This document shows positions 39,954-48,393 of a stretch of DNA of 64,000 bases, piece by piece. Source of the DNA: Kitasatospora phosalacinea (lineage in GTDB: Bacteria; Actinomycetota; Actinomycetes; Streptomycetales; Streptomycetaceae); NCBI RefSeq assembly GCF_030268885.1, contig NZ_BSSA01000023.1:1-64000 (forward strand), in the 5' to 3' direction. A program made the translations under genes and the position numbers. The stretch's first letter is position 1, and every line of letters begins with the position of its first letter. The notes beneath the pieces are model-generated. The model was not told the DNA's origin and made no database searches. It saw only the letters and a program-made list of their open reading frames with translations.

Positions 39954-41120
39954 TCAAAGCCCTCGGAAGGCCGCCGTCCCGTTCGGGGTGCCGAGGCCGG
40001 TGGGGCCGTCGTAGCCGGGGCCGGCGGTGCAGAGGTAGGCCGGGGTGCAGGTGGTGGTGGCGCCGGTGGTGACGTCGTGGAGGGCGGCGGGGTTGCGGTA
40101 GGGGAAGGAGGCGGGGCGGCTGCCGGGGGGCGGGGGGCCGGCGAGGGCGTAGGCGGCGGCGATGACCGGGGCGGCGGCGGAGGTGCCGCCGTAGGTGTAC
40201 CAGCCGTTGCCGCCGTAGGTCTGGTAGACGGCGACGCCGGTCGCGGGGTCGGCGACGGCGGCGAGGTCGGCGACGGTGCGGCGGGCGCAGCCGGGGTCGG
40301 TCTGCCAGGCGGGCTTGGGGAGTTGGCCGGAGCAGCCGCTCGCGGTGCCCTCGTCGGGGCCGGTGGCCCAGGCGGTCTCGGCCCAGCCGCGGGGCGAGTC
40401 GTCGGGGCGGAGGGTGGTGCCGCCGACGGCGACGACGTGCGGGGAGGAGGCGGGGAAGTTGACGCCGTACCCGGCGTCGCCGGAGGCGGCGGCGATGACG
40501 GTGCCGGGGTGGTCGAAGTAGCGGCTGTCGTAGTCCGCCGCGTTGGCGCTCTCGGTGGCGCCCCAGCTGATCGACACGTACTGGGCGCCGAGGGCGACGG
40601 CGGTGTTGACGGCCGTGCCGAGGTTGCCGACGGCGGCGCTGTCGGCTTCGACCAGGAGGATCCGGGCGCGCGGGGCGATCGCGGAGACCATGGCGAGGTC
40701 GAGGGCGGTCTCCCCGGCCCAGGCGGTGTTGCCGCGGGGCAGCCGGGTGCCGCCGCGCTGGTCGGTCTTGCGGAAGCAGCCGGTGTCGGCGGTGCAGGCG
40801 GGGAGCCCGTAGTGGCGGCGGTAGACGTCGAGGTCGGCCTCGGCGCGGGGGTGGTCGTAGGCGTCGACGACGGCGATGGTGGCGCCTTCGCCGCCGTCGG
40901 CGGGCAGCCCGTACGCGGCCAGCAGGTCGGCGGGGCCGTAGCCGCTGGCGCCGTCGTCGGCGGCGGTCGGCCTGATGACCCGCAGGGCGTTGCAGGAGGC
41001 GGTGTCGGGGCGGGCGGGGGCGGTGCAGGTGCGGACCCAGCGGGGGGCGGCGTGGGCGGGGGCGGCGGTGAGGCCGGTGAGGGCGGTGAGCAGGGCGGCG
41101 GTGAGCGCGAGGGGGCGCAA
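39954..41120 (-). CDS. Secreted sedolisin-like (S53) serine-carboxyl peptidase without prodomain
   Basis: 388 aa with a signal peptide cleaved near residue 24 (LTALTGLTAAPAHA-A). Catalytic residues match S53: E137 and D141 in GETALDLAMVSAIAP, D215 in SGDAGYGVNFPASSPHVVAVGGTTL, S314 in GGTSAAAP. The calcium-site region HDVTTG...GPGYDGPTGLGTPNG is intact. Ordinary sedolisins carry a propeptide of about 180 residues; here only about 30 residues separate the signal peptide from the catalytic domain. It may fold without a prodomain or use another chaperone. Confidence 0.9.
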   Translation of the reverse strand: MRPLALTAALLTALTGLTAAPAHAAPRWVRTCTAPARPDTASCNALRVIRPTAADDGASGYGPADLLAAYGLPADGGEGATIAVVDAYDHPRAEADLDVYRRHYGLPACTADTGCFRKTDQRGGTRLPRGNTAWAGETALDLAMVSAIAPRARILLVEADSAAVGNLGTAVNTAVALGAQYVSISWGATESANAADYDSRYFDHPGTVIAAASGDAGYGVNFPASSPHVVAVGGTTLRPDDSPRGWAETAWATGPDEGTASGCSGQLPKPAWQTDPGCARRTVADLAAVADPATGVAVYQTYGGNGWYTYGGTSAAAPVIAAAYALAGPPPPGSRPASFPYRNPAALHDVTTGATTTCTPAYLCTAGPGYDGPTGLGTPNGTAAFRGL

Positions 41121-41253
41121 CGGGGCCTCCGTTCGGGGAGCGGAACCGGAGGCGGAAGGCGGACTCCCCGCACCCGCCGGTTCACGGGGGTGCAGGGAGT
41201 GTTGACGTAAGGTCAGATCGGTACACGTACGTTCATCCGACCGGCCCAGGGCG

Positions 41254-43656
41254 CTACTCGGCGGGCAGGTGGTCGACCGTCCCGACCTTGACGCCCGCCT
41301 GGCCGTGCCGCCGGGCGGGGGCCCGGCCGGGCGGCTGGACGGGGCGTTCGCCGGGGTCGGGGATCTGCGCGGTGGGGCGGCGGACGGGCTTGCCGGCCTC
41401 GATCCGCAACTGCTCGTCGTCGTGCAGGACGGGCAGCACGCTGCCGCGCCGCAGCGTGTAGGTGGTGGTGGCGTGGGTGATGTCGACCTGCAGCAGGTGC
41501 TCGCGCACGCTCATCGAGAAGCGCAGCCGCTGCAGCCCGGCGGGCAGCCGGGGCCGGAAGGACAGCAGCTCGGTGTGGTCGCGCAGCCCGCCGAACCCGG
41601 CGACCAGGGCGATGCAGGCCCCGGCCAGCGAGGCCATGTGCAGGCCGTCGCGGGTGTTGCCGCCGAGGTCGTGCAGGTCCATCAGGGCGGCTTCGGCGGT
41701 GTAGTCGTAGGCCAGGTCGAGCTGCCCGACCTCGGCGGCGATCACCGCCTGGGTGCAGGCGGAGAGCGAGGAGTCGCGGACGGTCAGCTGCTCGTAGTAG
41801 GCGAAGTTGCGGGCCTTCTGCTCCGGCGTGAACACGTCGCCGCGGACCTGCATGGCGAGCACCAGGTCGGCCTGCTTGACCACCTGCTTGCGGTACAGGT
41901 CGAAGTACGGGTAGTGCAGCAGCAGCGGGTACTTCTCCGCCGGGGTGGCCTCGAAGTCCCACATCTGGTGGTCGGTGAACCCGTCGGCCTGCGGGTGCAC
42001 GCCGATCTGCTCGTCGTACGGGATGAACATCTTGTCGGCGGCGTCCCGCCAGGCCGCGGCCTCCTCGGTGTCCACCCCGAGCAGCGAGGACTCGTGCCGG
42101 TACTTCAGCGCGGTGTTCGCCGCGTTCCACAGGTTGGACTGCGCCATCACGTTGGTGAACACGTTGTTGTCGGCGACCGCCGAGTACTCGTCGGGCCCGG
42201 TGACGCCCTCGATCCGGAAGTTGCCCTTGGCGTCGTGGTGGCCCAGCGAGCGCCACATCCGGGCGGTCTCCACCAGCAGCTCCAGGCCGTGGGTGCGCTC
42301 GAACTCGGTGTCGCCGGTGGCCCGGACGTAGCGGACCACGGCGGCCGCGATGTCCGCCCCGATGTGGAACGCCGCGGTGCCGGCCGGCCAGTACCCGGAG
42401 CACTCCTCGCCGCGGATCGTCCGCCACGGGAACACCGCGCCCGCCAGGCCGAGTTGGGCCGCCCGCTCGCGGGCCATCGGCAGCGTGGTGTGCCGCCAGC
42501 GCAGCGCCTGCTTGACCGCGTCCGGCAGGCAGTAGGTGAGCACCGGCAGCACGAAGGTCTCGGTGTCCCAGAACGAGTGCCCGTCGTAGCCGGGGCCGGT
42601 CAGGCCCTTGGCCGGGATGGCCCGCTCCTCGCTGCGGGCGCCCGCCTGCAGCACGTGGAACATCGCGAACCGGACGGCCTGCTGGAGCTCGACGTCGCCC
42701 TCGATCTCGATGTCGTTGTCGCTCCAGAACCGGCCCAGGTACTCCTTCTGCTCGGCCACCAGCCCGTCCCAGCCGGTGTACCGGGCCGCGGTCAGCGCCG
42801 CCTCCACCTGGTCCCGGACGGCGGGCAGCGAACGGGTCGCCGACCAGCCGTACGCGACGTACTTGACCAGGCGCAGCTTCTGCCCGGCGTTCAGCACCGT
42901 GGTCGCGGTGATCCGGGCCTGGTCGTCGGAGCACTCGGCGGCGGTGTCGATCCGCTCCGGGCCGTCGATCACGTGGTCGATGCCGGCCGCGACCCGCAGC
43001 CCGGAGAACCGGGTGCGGTGCACCAGCACGCCCTTGGTGCCGTCGGCGTGCCGCAGTTCCGCGGCCAGCGGGGCCTCCAGCACGGCCGCCGCCCGCGGGT
43101 CGCCGTCGCCCGCGCCGCCCGGCAGCTGCTCGTTGGCGACCAGCTCGGACTGCAGCACGATCCGCACCGGCCCGTCCACGGCCTCCACCGTGTAGTCGAT
43201 CGCGCACACCGCCCGCTGGGTCAGCGACACCAGCCGGGAGGAGGTCACCCGCACCGTCCGCCCGGCCGGCGAGGTCCACTCCGCCTCCCGGCGCAGGATG
43301 CCGTCCCGGAAGTCCAGCGTCCGCAGGTGGCTGCGCAGCTCGCCGTAGCGCAGGTCGAACGGCTCGTCGTCGACCAGCAGCCGGATCAGCTTGCCGTTGG
43401 TGACGTTGATGACGCTCTGCCCGGACTCCGGGAAGCCGTAGCCGCTCTCCGCGTACGGCAGCGGGCGCAGCTCGAACACGCCGTTCAGGTAGGTGCCGGG
43501 CAGGCCGTGCGGCTCGCCCTCGTCCAGGTTGCCGCGCAGCCCGATGTGGCCGTTGGACAGCGCGAACACCGACTCGGCGCGGGCCTGCCCGGGCAGGTCC
43601 AGGCCGTGCTCGGCGATCCCCCACGGGTCGACGGTGAACGCCTCCGACGGGCTCAT
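41254..43656 (-). CDS. Glycoside hydrolase family 65 disaccharide phosphorylase
   Basis: 800 aa intracellular enzyme cleaving an alpha-linked disaccharide (maltose, trehalose or kojibiose type) with phosphate to give beta-glucose 1-phosphate. The N-terminal beta-sandwich begins HGLDLPGQARAESVFALSNGHIGLRGNLDEG. The (alpha/alpha)6 barrel contains the catalytic acid E490 in GVTGPDEYSAVADNNVFTNVMA and the phosphate-binding KQVVKQADLVLAM, with the C-terminal STSLSA-like DSSLSACTQAVIAAEVGQ. A Pro/Arg-rich tail of 45 residues is unusual. It starts 4 nt inside the preceding phosphoglucomutase gene, so the two form an operon. The specific substrate cannot be told from motifs. Confidence 0.92.
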   Translation of the reverse strand: MSPSEAFTVDPWGIAEHGLDLPGQARAESVFALSNGHIGLRGNLDEGEPHGLPGTYLNGVFELRPLPYAESGYGFPESGQSVINVTNGKLIRLLVDDEPFDLRYGELRSHLRTLDFRDGILRREAEWTSPAGRTVRVTSSRLVSLTQRAVCAIDYTVEAVDGPVRIVLQSELVANEQLPGGAGDGDPRAAAVLEAPLAAELRHADGTKGVLVHRTRFSGLRVAAGIDHVIDGPERIDTAAECSDDQARITATTVLNAGQKLRLVKYVAYGWSATRSLPAVRDQVEAALTAARYTGWDGLVAEQKEYLGRFWSDNDIEIEGDVELQQAVRFAMFHVLQAGARSEERAIPAKGLTGPGYDGHSFWDTETFVLPVLTYCLPDAVKQALRWRHTTLPMARERAAQLGLAGAVFPWRTIRGEECSGYWPAGTAAFHIGADIAAAVVRYVRATGDTEFERTHGLELLVETARMWRSLGHHDAKGNFRIEGVTGPDEYSAVADNNVFTNVMAQSNLWNAANTALKYRHESSLLGVDTEEAAAWRDAADKMFIPYDEQIGVHPQADGFTDHQMWDFEATPAEKYPLLLHYPYFDLYRKQVVKQADLVLAMQVRGDVFTPEQKARNFAYYEQLTVRDSSLSACTQAVIAAEVGQLDLAYDYTAEAALMDLHDLGGNTRDGLHMASLAGACIALVAGFGGLRDHTELLSFRPRLPAGLQRLRFSMSVREHLLQVDITHATTTYTLRRGSVLPVLHDDEQLRIEAGKPVRRPTAQIPDPGERPVQPPGRAPARRHGQAGVKVGTVDHLPAE

Positions 43657-44411
43657 CCGCGCTCCCCTCCGTGCTCCTCCAGCAACTGGGACAGGTCGTC
43701 GACCACCAGCGAGGCGCCGTGCTCGCGCAGCGCCTGCGCCTGGCCCGTGCGGTTCACGCCCACCACCGCGCCGAAACCGCCCGCCCGGCCGGCCGCGACG
43801 CCCGCCAGCGCGTCCTCGAACACCGCGGCGTGCTCCGGGGCCACCCCCAGCTGCTGCGCGGCCGCCAGGAAGGTGTCCGGCGCGGGCTTGCCCGCCAGGT
43901 GGTCGCGGGCCGCGGTCAGCCCGTCCACCACCACCTCGAACAGGTCGTCGATCCCGGCGGCCCGCAGCACGTCACGGCAGTTCGCGCTGGACGAGACCAC
44001 CGCGCGCGGCAGCCCCAGCTCGCGCAGCCGGTGCAGGTACGCCACCGAGCCGTCGTACGGCTGCACGCCCTGCTCGTGGATCATCCGCAGCACGGTGTCG
44101 TTCTTCGCGCTGGACAGGCCGTTGACGGTGCGGGTGCCCGGCGGGTCCTGCGGGGTGCCCTCGGGCAGCTCGATCCCGCGCGAGGCCAGGAACTGCCGGG
44201 TGCCGTCCAGCCGGGGCCGCCCGTCCACGTACCGGTCGTACTCGCGGACCGGGTCGAACGGCACGAACTCGGCCCCGGTGCGGGCCGCTTCGGCGCGCAG
44301 GAAGGTGTCGAACATGTCCTTCCAGGCCGCGGCGTGCACCTTCGCGGTCTGGGTCAGCACCCCGTCCAGGTCGAACAGGAAGGCCTTGATGCGGTCCGGA
44401 AGTCCCAACAT
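43653..44411 (-). CDS. pgmB: Beta-phosphoglucomutase family HAD protein
   Basis: 252 aa. HAD motif I FDLDGVLT with nucleophile D14 and D16, motif II VVSSSANCRDVL, motif III K of AGKPAPDTF, motif IV FEDALAGVAAG. It converts beta-glucose 1-phosphate, the product of the GH65 phosphorylase encoded downstream, to glucose 6-phosphate. The two genes overlap by 4 nt (ATGA). The cap has an insertion (LRAEAARTGAEFVPFDPVREYDRYVDGRPRLDG) typical of the GH65-associated members. ATG 44411 is chosen. Confidence 0.93.
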   Translation of the reverse strand: MLGLPDRIKAFLFDLDGVLTQTAKVHAAAWKDMFDTFLRAEAARTGAEFVPFDPVREYDRYVDGRPRLDGTRQFLASRGIELPEGTPQDPPGTRTVNGLSSAKNDTVLRMIHEQGVQPYDGSVAYLHRLRELGLPRAVVSSSANCRDVLRAAGIDDLFEVVVDGLTAARDHLAGKPAPDTFLAAAQQLGVAPEHAAVFEDALAGVAAGRAGGFGAVVGVNRTGQAQALREHGASLVVDDLSQLLEEHGGERG

Positions 44412-44487
44412 GCAGCCAGTCTCACCCGTACGCCCCGCTCCATGCCGGTCATCGCCGGAACCGGCGCGTCGCACCCCGCGCACGCCC

Positions 44488-44955
44488 TCAGTCCGCCTCC
44501 GCGTGCACCCCCGGGTGCGGGTGCGGCTCCGGGACGAACAGCGGCTGCGGGCGGCCGCTCTGCGCGTAGTCCTTCAACCGGACGACCAACTCGGCCCAGC
44601 GGCCCGCCGCCACCGGCACCGCGGGGCCCGCGTCCACCGCCCAGCCCAGGTGGCGCAGCAGCAGCAACGACTGCCGCGCGCCGTCCGGGTGGTCGAAGAA
44701 GTCCCAGGTCACCGTGGTGCCCTGCCAGGCCGGCGGGAAGACCCCGACGCTGCGCCAGGCCACCCGCTCCAGGTCCGCGCGCTCCCGGCGCAGGCGCAGC
44801 GGCTGCGGGGCGTCCGGCACCGTGAACAGCAGGTCCTCGCCGTCCCGGTCCAGCTCGGTGGTCCACCAGGAGGCCAGCCCCTCCCGGGTGTCCAGCGCCG
44901 CGAGCAGCCGCTCCCGGGGCGCCGCGACGTCGACCTGCAGGGCGATCTCGGCCAT
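44488..44955 (-). CDS. SRPBCC/AHSA1-like domain protein
   Basis: 155 aa. A START-like fold: VDVAAPRERLLAALDTREGLASWWTTELDRDG at the N-terminus, FTVPDAPQPLRLR, TTVTWDFFDHPDGARQSLLLLRHLGWA. Such proteins bind hydrophobic ligands; none is named. ATG 44955 has coding bias; two further ATGs lie upstream. It is followed by pgmB in the same direction, 76 bases on, probably without link. Confidence 0.85.
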   Translation of the reverse strand: MAEIALQVDVAAPRERLLAALDTREGLASWWTTELDRDGEDLLFTVPDAPQPLRLRRERADLERVAWRSVGVFPPAWQGTTVTWDFFDHPDGARQSLLLLRHLGWAVDAGPAVPVAAGRWAELVVRLKDYAQSGRPQPLFVPEPHPHPGVHAEAD

Positions 44956-45009
44956 CGCACTCACCTCAACCACCACCATCCCGCCCGGCGGCGGGCCGGG
45001 CAACCGCGG

Positions 45010-45627
45010 TCAGGTCGTGAGCTCCAGGGTCTGGTGGACCGTCGACGGGTCGTCCAGCAGCCGGACCAGGGTGTGCGCCACCTCGTCCCGGGAGACCTCG
45101 CCGAAGCGGTTCGGCGGCGGGGCGAGGTGGGCGTGCCGCTCGGTCGGGGCGTCGGTCAGCGCCGCCGGGCGCAGGACCGTCCAGTCCAGCGGGCGGTCCT
45201 TCACCGCCTCCTCCGCCGCCCGCTTCGCCCTCAGGTACGCGTCGAACTCCGGGGTGAGGGCCGGGTCGCCGATCCTGTCCAGGCCCATCGAGGACACCAG
45301 CAGGTACCGCCGCACCCCCGCCCGCCGCGCCGCGTCCGCCAGCAGCACCGCCCCGTCCCGGTCGACGGTCTCCTTCCGCGCCGCCCCGCTGTTCGGCCCC
45401 GCCCCCGCCGCGAACACCACCGCGTCGGCGCCCGCGAGGTGCTCCGCCAGCTCCTCCACCGGGGCCGACTCCAGGTCGCACACCACCGGCCTGGCCCCCG
45501 CCGCGCGCAGGTCCGCCGCCTGTGCCGGGTTGCGGATCAGCCCGGCGACGGCGTCGCCCCGGGCGGAGAGCAGCTTCGAGAGCCGCAACGCGATCTTGCC
45601 GTGCCCACCTGCGATCACCACGTCCAT
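45010..45627 (-). CDS. NAD(P)-binding protein (atypical SDR, NmrA/YwnB-like)
   Basis: 205 aa. The nucleotide motif is MDVVIAGGHGKIALRLSKLL (GGHGKIA form). Later come LIRNPAQAADLRAAGARPVVCDLE, VFAAGAGPNSG, RYLLVSSMGL and WTVLRPAALTD, typical of atypical SDRs acting as NAD(P)-sugar or quinone reductases or regulators. There is no catalytic YxxxK, only FDAYLRAKRAAEE at the expected site, which keeps Tyr and Lys (YLRAK). ATG 45627 is used. The dispersed repeat (copy 3) lies just upstream, between it and the GNAT gene. Confidence 0.87.
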   Translation of the reverse strand: MDVVIAGGHGKIALRLSKLLSARGDAVAGLIRNPAQAADLRAAGARPVVCDLESAPVEELAEHLAGADAVVFAAGAGPNSGAARKETVDRDGAVLLADAARRAGVRRYLLVSSMGLDRIGDPALTPEFDAYLRAKRAAEEAVKDRPLDWTVLRPAALTDAPTERHAHLAPPPNRFGEVSRDEVAHTLVRLLDDPSTVHQTLELTT

Positions 45628-45678
45628 GGAACGCGACGCTACCCGCGGCGCCGGGGCCCGGCATGCCGGGAGCGCGAA

Positions 45679-45808
45679 GCCGGGGGCGCGGGGAACTGCG
45701 CGCTTCGGGAGCCGCACGTCAGCAAGATCGCGATGGTGCAAGTGATCGTCCTGCGTCGCGATCCGGCTGGTGTGCACGGTTGGCCGCGCAGTTCCTCGCG
45801 CTCCCCGG
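45679..45808. repeat. Dispersed 130-bp intergenic repeat, copy 3
   Basis: Same element as at 14118 and 39813: left end GGGGGCGCGGGGAACTGCGC, core CACGTCAGCAAGATCGC, GTGCAAGTGATCGTCCTGCG and TCGCGATC, right end CGCGCAGTTCCTCGCGCTCC. It lies between the start of the NAD(P)-binding protein gene and the end of the GNAT gene, i.e. inside the upstream region of the former. Confidence 0.85.
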
Positions 45809-45841
45809 TTTCGCCCTCCGTCCTTCGCCGGGAATCCTCCG

Positions 45842-46387
45842 TCAGGCGTCCTCGTGCCACTCGGTGGAGAGGACGCCCATCTGGACCTGGTCGTGCCAGC
45901 TGCCCGCGCGGAAGACCGCTTCGCGGCGACGGCCCTCCTCGGTGAAGCCGGCCCGGCGGTAGGCGGCGAGGGCGCGGGTGTTGTAGCTGTTGACGGTGAG
46001 TTCGATGCGGTGGAGGCCGAGTTCGGCGAAGCCGTAGCGGATGGTGGTGCGCAGGACGTCGGTGCCGAGGCCGCGGTCCTGGTGGGGCGGGCCGATGATG
46101 ATGGCGAGGGTGGCGCAGCGGTCCTTGGGGGTGGCGCCGTAGAGGGTGACGTGGCCGGCCAGGTCGCCGGTGTCGAGGGTCTCGACGGAGAGGCCGAGGT
46201 CGGTGCCGGTGTTCTGGCTCCAGGAGCGGAACATGTCGGCGAGCCGGGCGTCGGGCTGCGGGTGGACGGGTCCGGTGACCTGCTGGATGGCGAGGCCGGG
46301 TTCGCGCCACCAGGCGGTGAGGCGGGGGAGGTCGGTCTCGCGGAGTTCCCTGAGTCGGACGAGTCTGCCGCTGAGCGGGTCGGTCAT
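45842..46387 (-). CDS. GNAT family N-acetyltransferase
   Basis: 181 aa, RimJ/RimL-like: RLVRLRELRETDLPRLTAWWREPGLA, AGHVTLYGATPKDRCATLAIIIGPPHQDRGLGTDVLRTTIRYGF (acetyl-CoA loop DRGLGTD) and GLHRIELTVNSYNTRALAAYRRAGFTEEGRRREAVF. The substrate is unknown. ATG 46387 is 33 bases downstream of the ABC exporter stop, same direction, so possibly co-transcribed with it. Confidence 0.9.
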   Translation of the reverse strand: MTDPLSGRLVRLRELRETDLPRLTAWWREPGLAIQQVTGPVHPQPDARLADMFRSWSQNTGTDLGLSVETLDTGDLAGHVTLYGATPKDRCATLAIIIGPPHQDRGLGTDVLRTTIRYGFAELGLHRIELTVNSYNTRALAAYRRAGFTEEGRRREAVFRAGSWHDQVQMGVLSTEWHEDA

Positions 46388-46419
46388 GCGGGGTGGTCCT
46401 GTTCCGTGACGGGGGTGGT

Positions 46420-48186
46420 TCAGGCGAGCTGGGCGGCCTGCAGGCCGGCGTACGGGCCGCCGGTGCGCAGGAGTTCGGCGTGCGAGCCGATCTCGGCGAT
46501 GCGTCCGTCGTGCATGACGACGATCCGGTCGGCGCCGCGGATGGTGGAGAGGCGGTGGGCGACCACGAAGACGGTGCGGCCGCGCACCAGGCGGGCCAGG
46601 GCCTGCTGGACGAGCGCCTCGGAGCGGGAGTCCAGGGCGGAGGTGGCCTCGTCCAGGACGAGGACGCGCGGGTCGCGGATCAGGGCGCGGGCGATGGCCA
46701 GGCGCTGCTTCTGGCCGCCGGAGAGGCGGGCGCCGCGTTCGCCGACCACGGTGTCGAGGCCGTCGGGAAGGCGTTCGATGAACTCCAGGGCGTTGGCGTC
46801 GCGCAGGGCGGCGAGGACGGTCTCCTCGGGGACGTCCTTCATGCCGTAGGTGACGTTCTCCCGGATGCTGCCCTCGAACAGGATGGACTCCTGCGGGACG
46901 ACGGAGAGGAACTTCCGGTAGGAGCGCAGGTCCAGCTCCTCCATGTCGCGGCCGTCGAGCAGGATCCGGCCCTCGGTGGGGCGCAGGAAGCCGATCACCA
47001 GGTTGAGGACGGTGGACTTGCCCGCGCCGGACGCGCCGACCAGGGCGATGGTCTCGCCGGGGCGGACGGAGAGGTCGAAGCCGGTGACGGACGGGGCGTC
47101 CGCGCCGGGGTAGCTGTGGCCGACGCCCTGGAAGTCGATCCGGCCGGTGACGCCCGTGACCTCCGCCTTGCCGGAGTTCTCCTCCAGGTCGGGGGCCTGC
47201 AGCACCTCGCCGGCCGAGCGGACCGAGGCCAGGCCCTTGCCGAGCTGCGGGGTGAGGGTGAGCAGGGTGGTGACGGAGCCGGTGAGGGAGGAGAAGTAGG
47301 CGCTGAGCATGACGACGGCGCCGGGGGTGACGTCCATCCAGCCGTAGTAGGCGACCAGCGCGGAGCCGGCCAGGCAGCCGACGCCGATCGCGTTGAGCAG
47401 GATCCAGGACATCGAGCCGAAGCGGCCGTTGAGCAGGTCGAGCCGCAGGCCCTCGTCGAGGACCCGGCCCAGGGTGCGGTCGACCCGGCGCAGCGCGGTG
47501 CGCTCCAGGCCGTGCGCCCGGGTGATCGGGATCAGGGTGGTCATCTCGCCGATGCGGGAGGAGAGTTGCTCGACCTCGCGGCGGAAGGACTCGTTCTGGC
47601 TGCGCAGCCGCTCGCGCAGCCGGACCACCAGCAGGGCGCTGGCGGGGACGAGGACCAGGAAGACCGGCAGGAAGGCGGGGGTCTGGACCGCGATCACGAC
47701 CAGGCCGCCGAGCAGGGTGGCGATCGCGGCCAGGCCGTTGTCGGCGGTCTGCTGGGAGGCGGTCTCGATGCCCTCGACGTCCCGGATCACCTTGGCCTGC
47801 AGGACGCCCGCGCTGACCCGGGAGTGGTAGCCGATGGACAGCTGCTGCATCCGGTGGCACAGCGCGGAGCGCAGCCGGGTGCCCGTCCGGCGGATCGAGC
47901 CGTGCATCCAGTGCACGTACAGCATGTGCAGGGGCAGGTTGAGCAGCAGGATGGCCAGCAGGACGGCGGAGTTCCACCACAGCACGGATACGTCGCGGTG
48001 CTTGACCACCACGTCGACGATGTTGGCGGTGATCAGGGGCAGCAGCCAGACCGGGGCGTGCTTGGCGAAGAAGACGCCGACCGCGCCGAGGACCCGGGCG
48101 CGGTCGGGGCGGAAGAGGAACAGCAGGGTGCGGACGGGGTGCTCGCCGCGGTAGCGGTGGCTGAGCGATCCGTCGGGCAGGGCCAT
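46420..48186 (-). CDS. ABC exporter half-transporter (membrane and ATPase domains)
   Basis: 588 aa. Residues about 25-315 make a six-helix ABC membrane domain (ARVLGAVGVFFAKHAPVWLLPLITANIVD...SAVLLAILLLNLPLHMLYVHWM...). The ATPase domain (about 340-585) has Walker A GASGAGKST, Q-loop VVPQESILFEGSIRENVTYG, signature LSGGQKQR, Walker B VLVLDEATSALD and H-loop VAHRLSTIR. A homodimeric exporter; the cargo is unknown. ATG 48186. Upstream, an inverted repeat at 48256-48273 may be its operator. Confidence 0.93.
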   Translation of the reverse strand: MALPDGSLSHRYRGEHPVRTLLFLFRPDRARVLGAVGVFFAKHAPVWLLPLITANIVDVVVKHRDVSVLWWNSAVLLAILLLNLPLHMLYVHWMHGSIRRTGTRLRSALCHRMQQLSIGYHSRVSAGVLQAKVIRDVEGIETASQQTADNGLAAIATLLGGLVVIAVQTPAFLPVFLVLVPASALLVVRLRERLRSQNESFRREVEQLSSRIGEMTTLIPITRAHGLERTALRRVDRTLGRVLDEGLRLDLLNGRFGSMSWILLNAIGVGCLAGSALVAYYGWMDVTPGAVVMLSAYFSSLTGSVTTLLTLTPQLGKGLASVRSAGEVLQAPDLEENSGKAEVTGVTGRIDFQGVGHSYPGADAPSVTGFDLSVRPGETIALVGASGAGKSTVLNLVIGFLRPTEGRILLDGRDMEELDLRSYRKFLSVVPQESILFEGSIRENVTYGMKDVPEETVLAALRDANALEFIERLPDGLDTVVGERGARLSGGQKQRLAIARALIRDPRVLVLDEATSALDSRSEALVQQALARLVRGRTVFVVAHRLSTIRGADRIVVMHDGRIAEIGSHAELLRTGGPYAGLQAAQLA

Positions 48187-48255
48187 GGGGGGACTCCAGT
48201 ACGGGGTACGAGCGAGGCGGTGCCGTCCCATCCTTCCAGCGGGCGGGGGTGCCGA

Positions 48256-48273
48256 GGCTGTCCGCAACCGGAC
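48256..48273. promoter_or_regulatory. Inverted repeat in the exporter/sigma divergent region
   Basis: Perfect arms CTGTCCG and CGGACAG with a CAAC loop, 70 bases upstream of the exporter start, 120 before the sigma gene. Confidence 0.4.
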
Positions 48274-48393
48274 AGTGATACTCCACGGACGGACGCGTTC
48301 CACGGGTCCTGCGCGACGGATCGGGCCGCGGGTGAAACATCCCGGCGCCCCGGACCGTCATAGGGCGGATCGGGCGAGAGCGGGGAGACGAGA

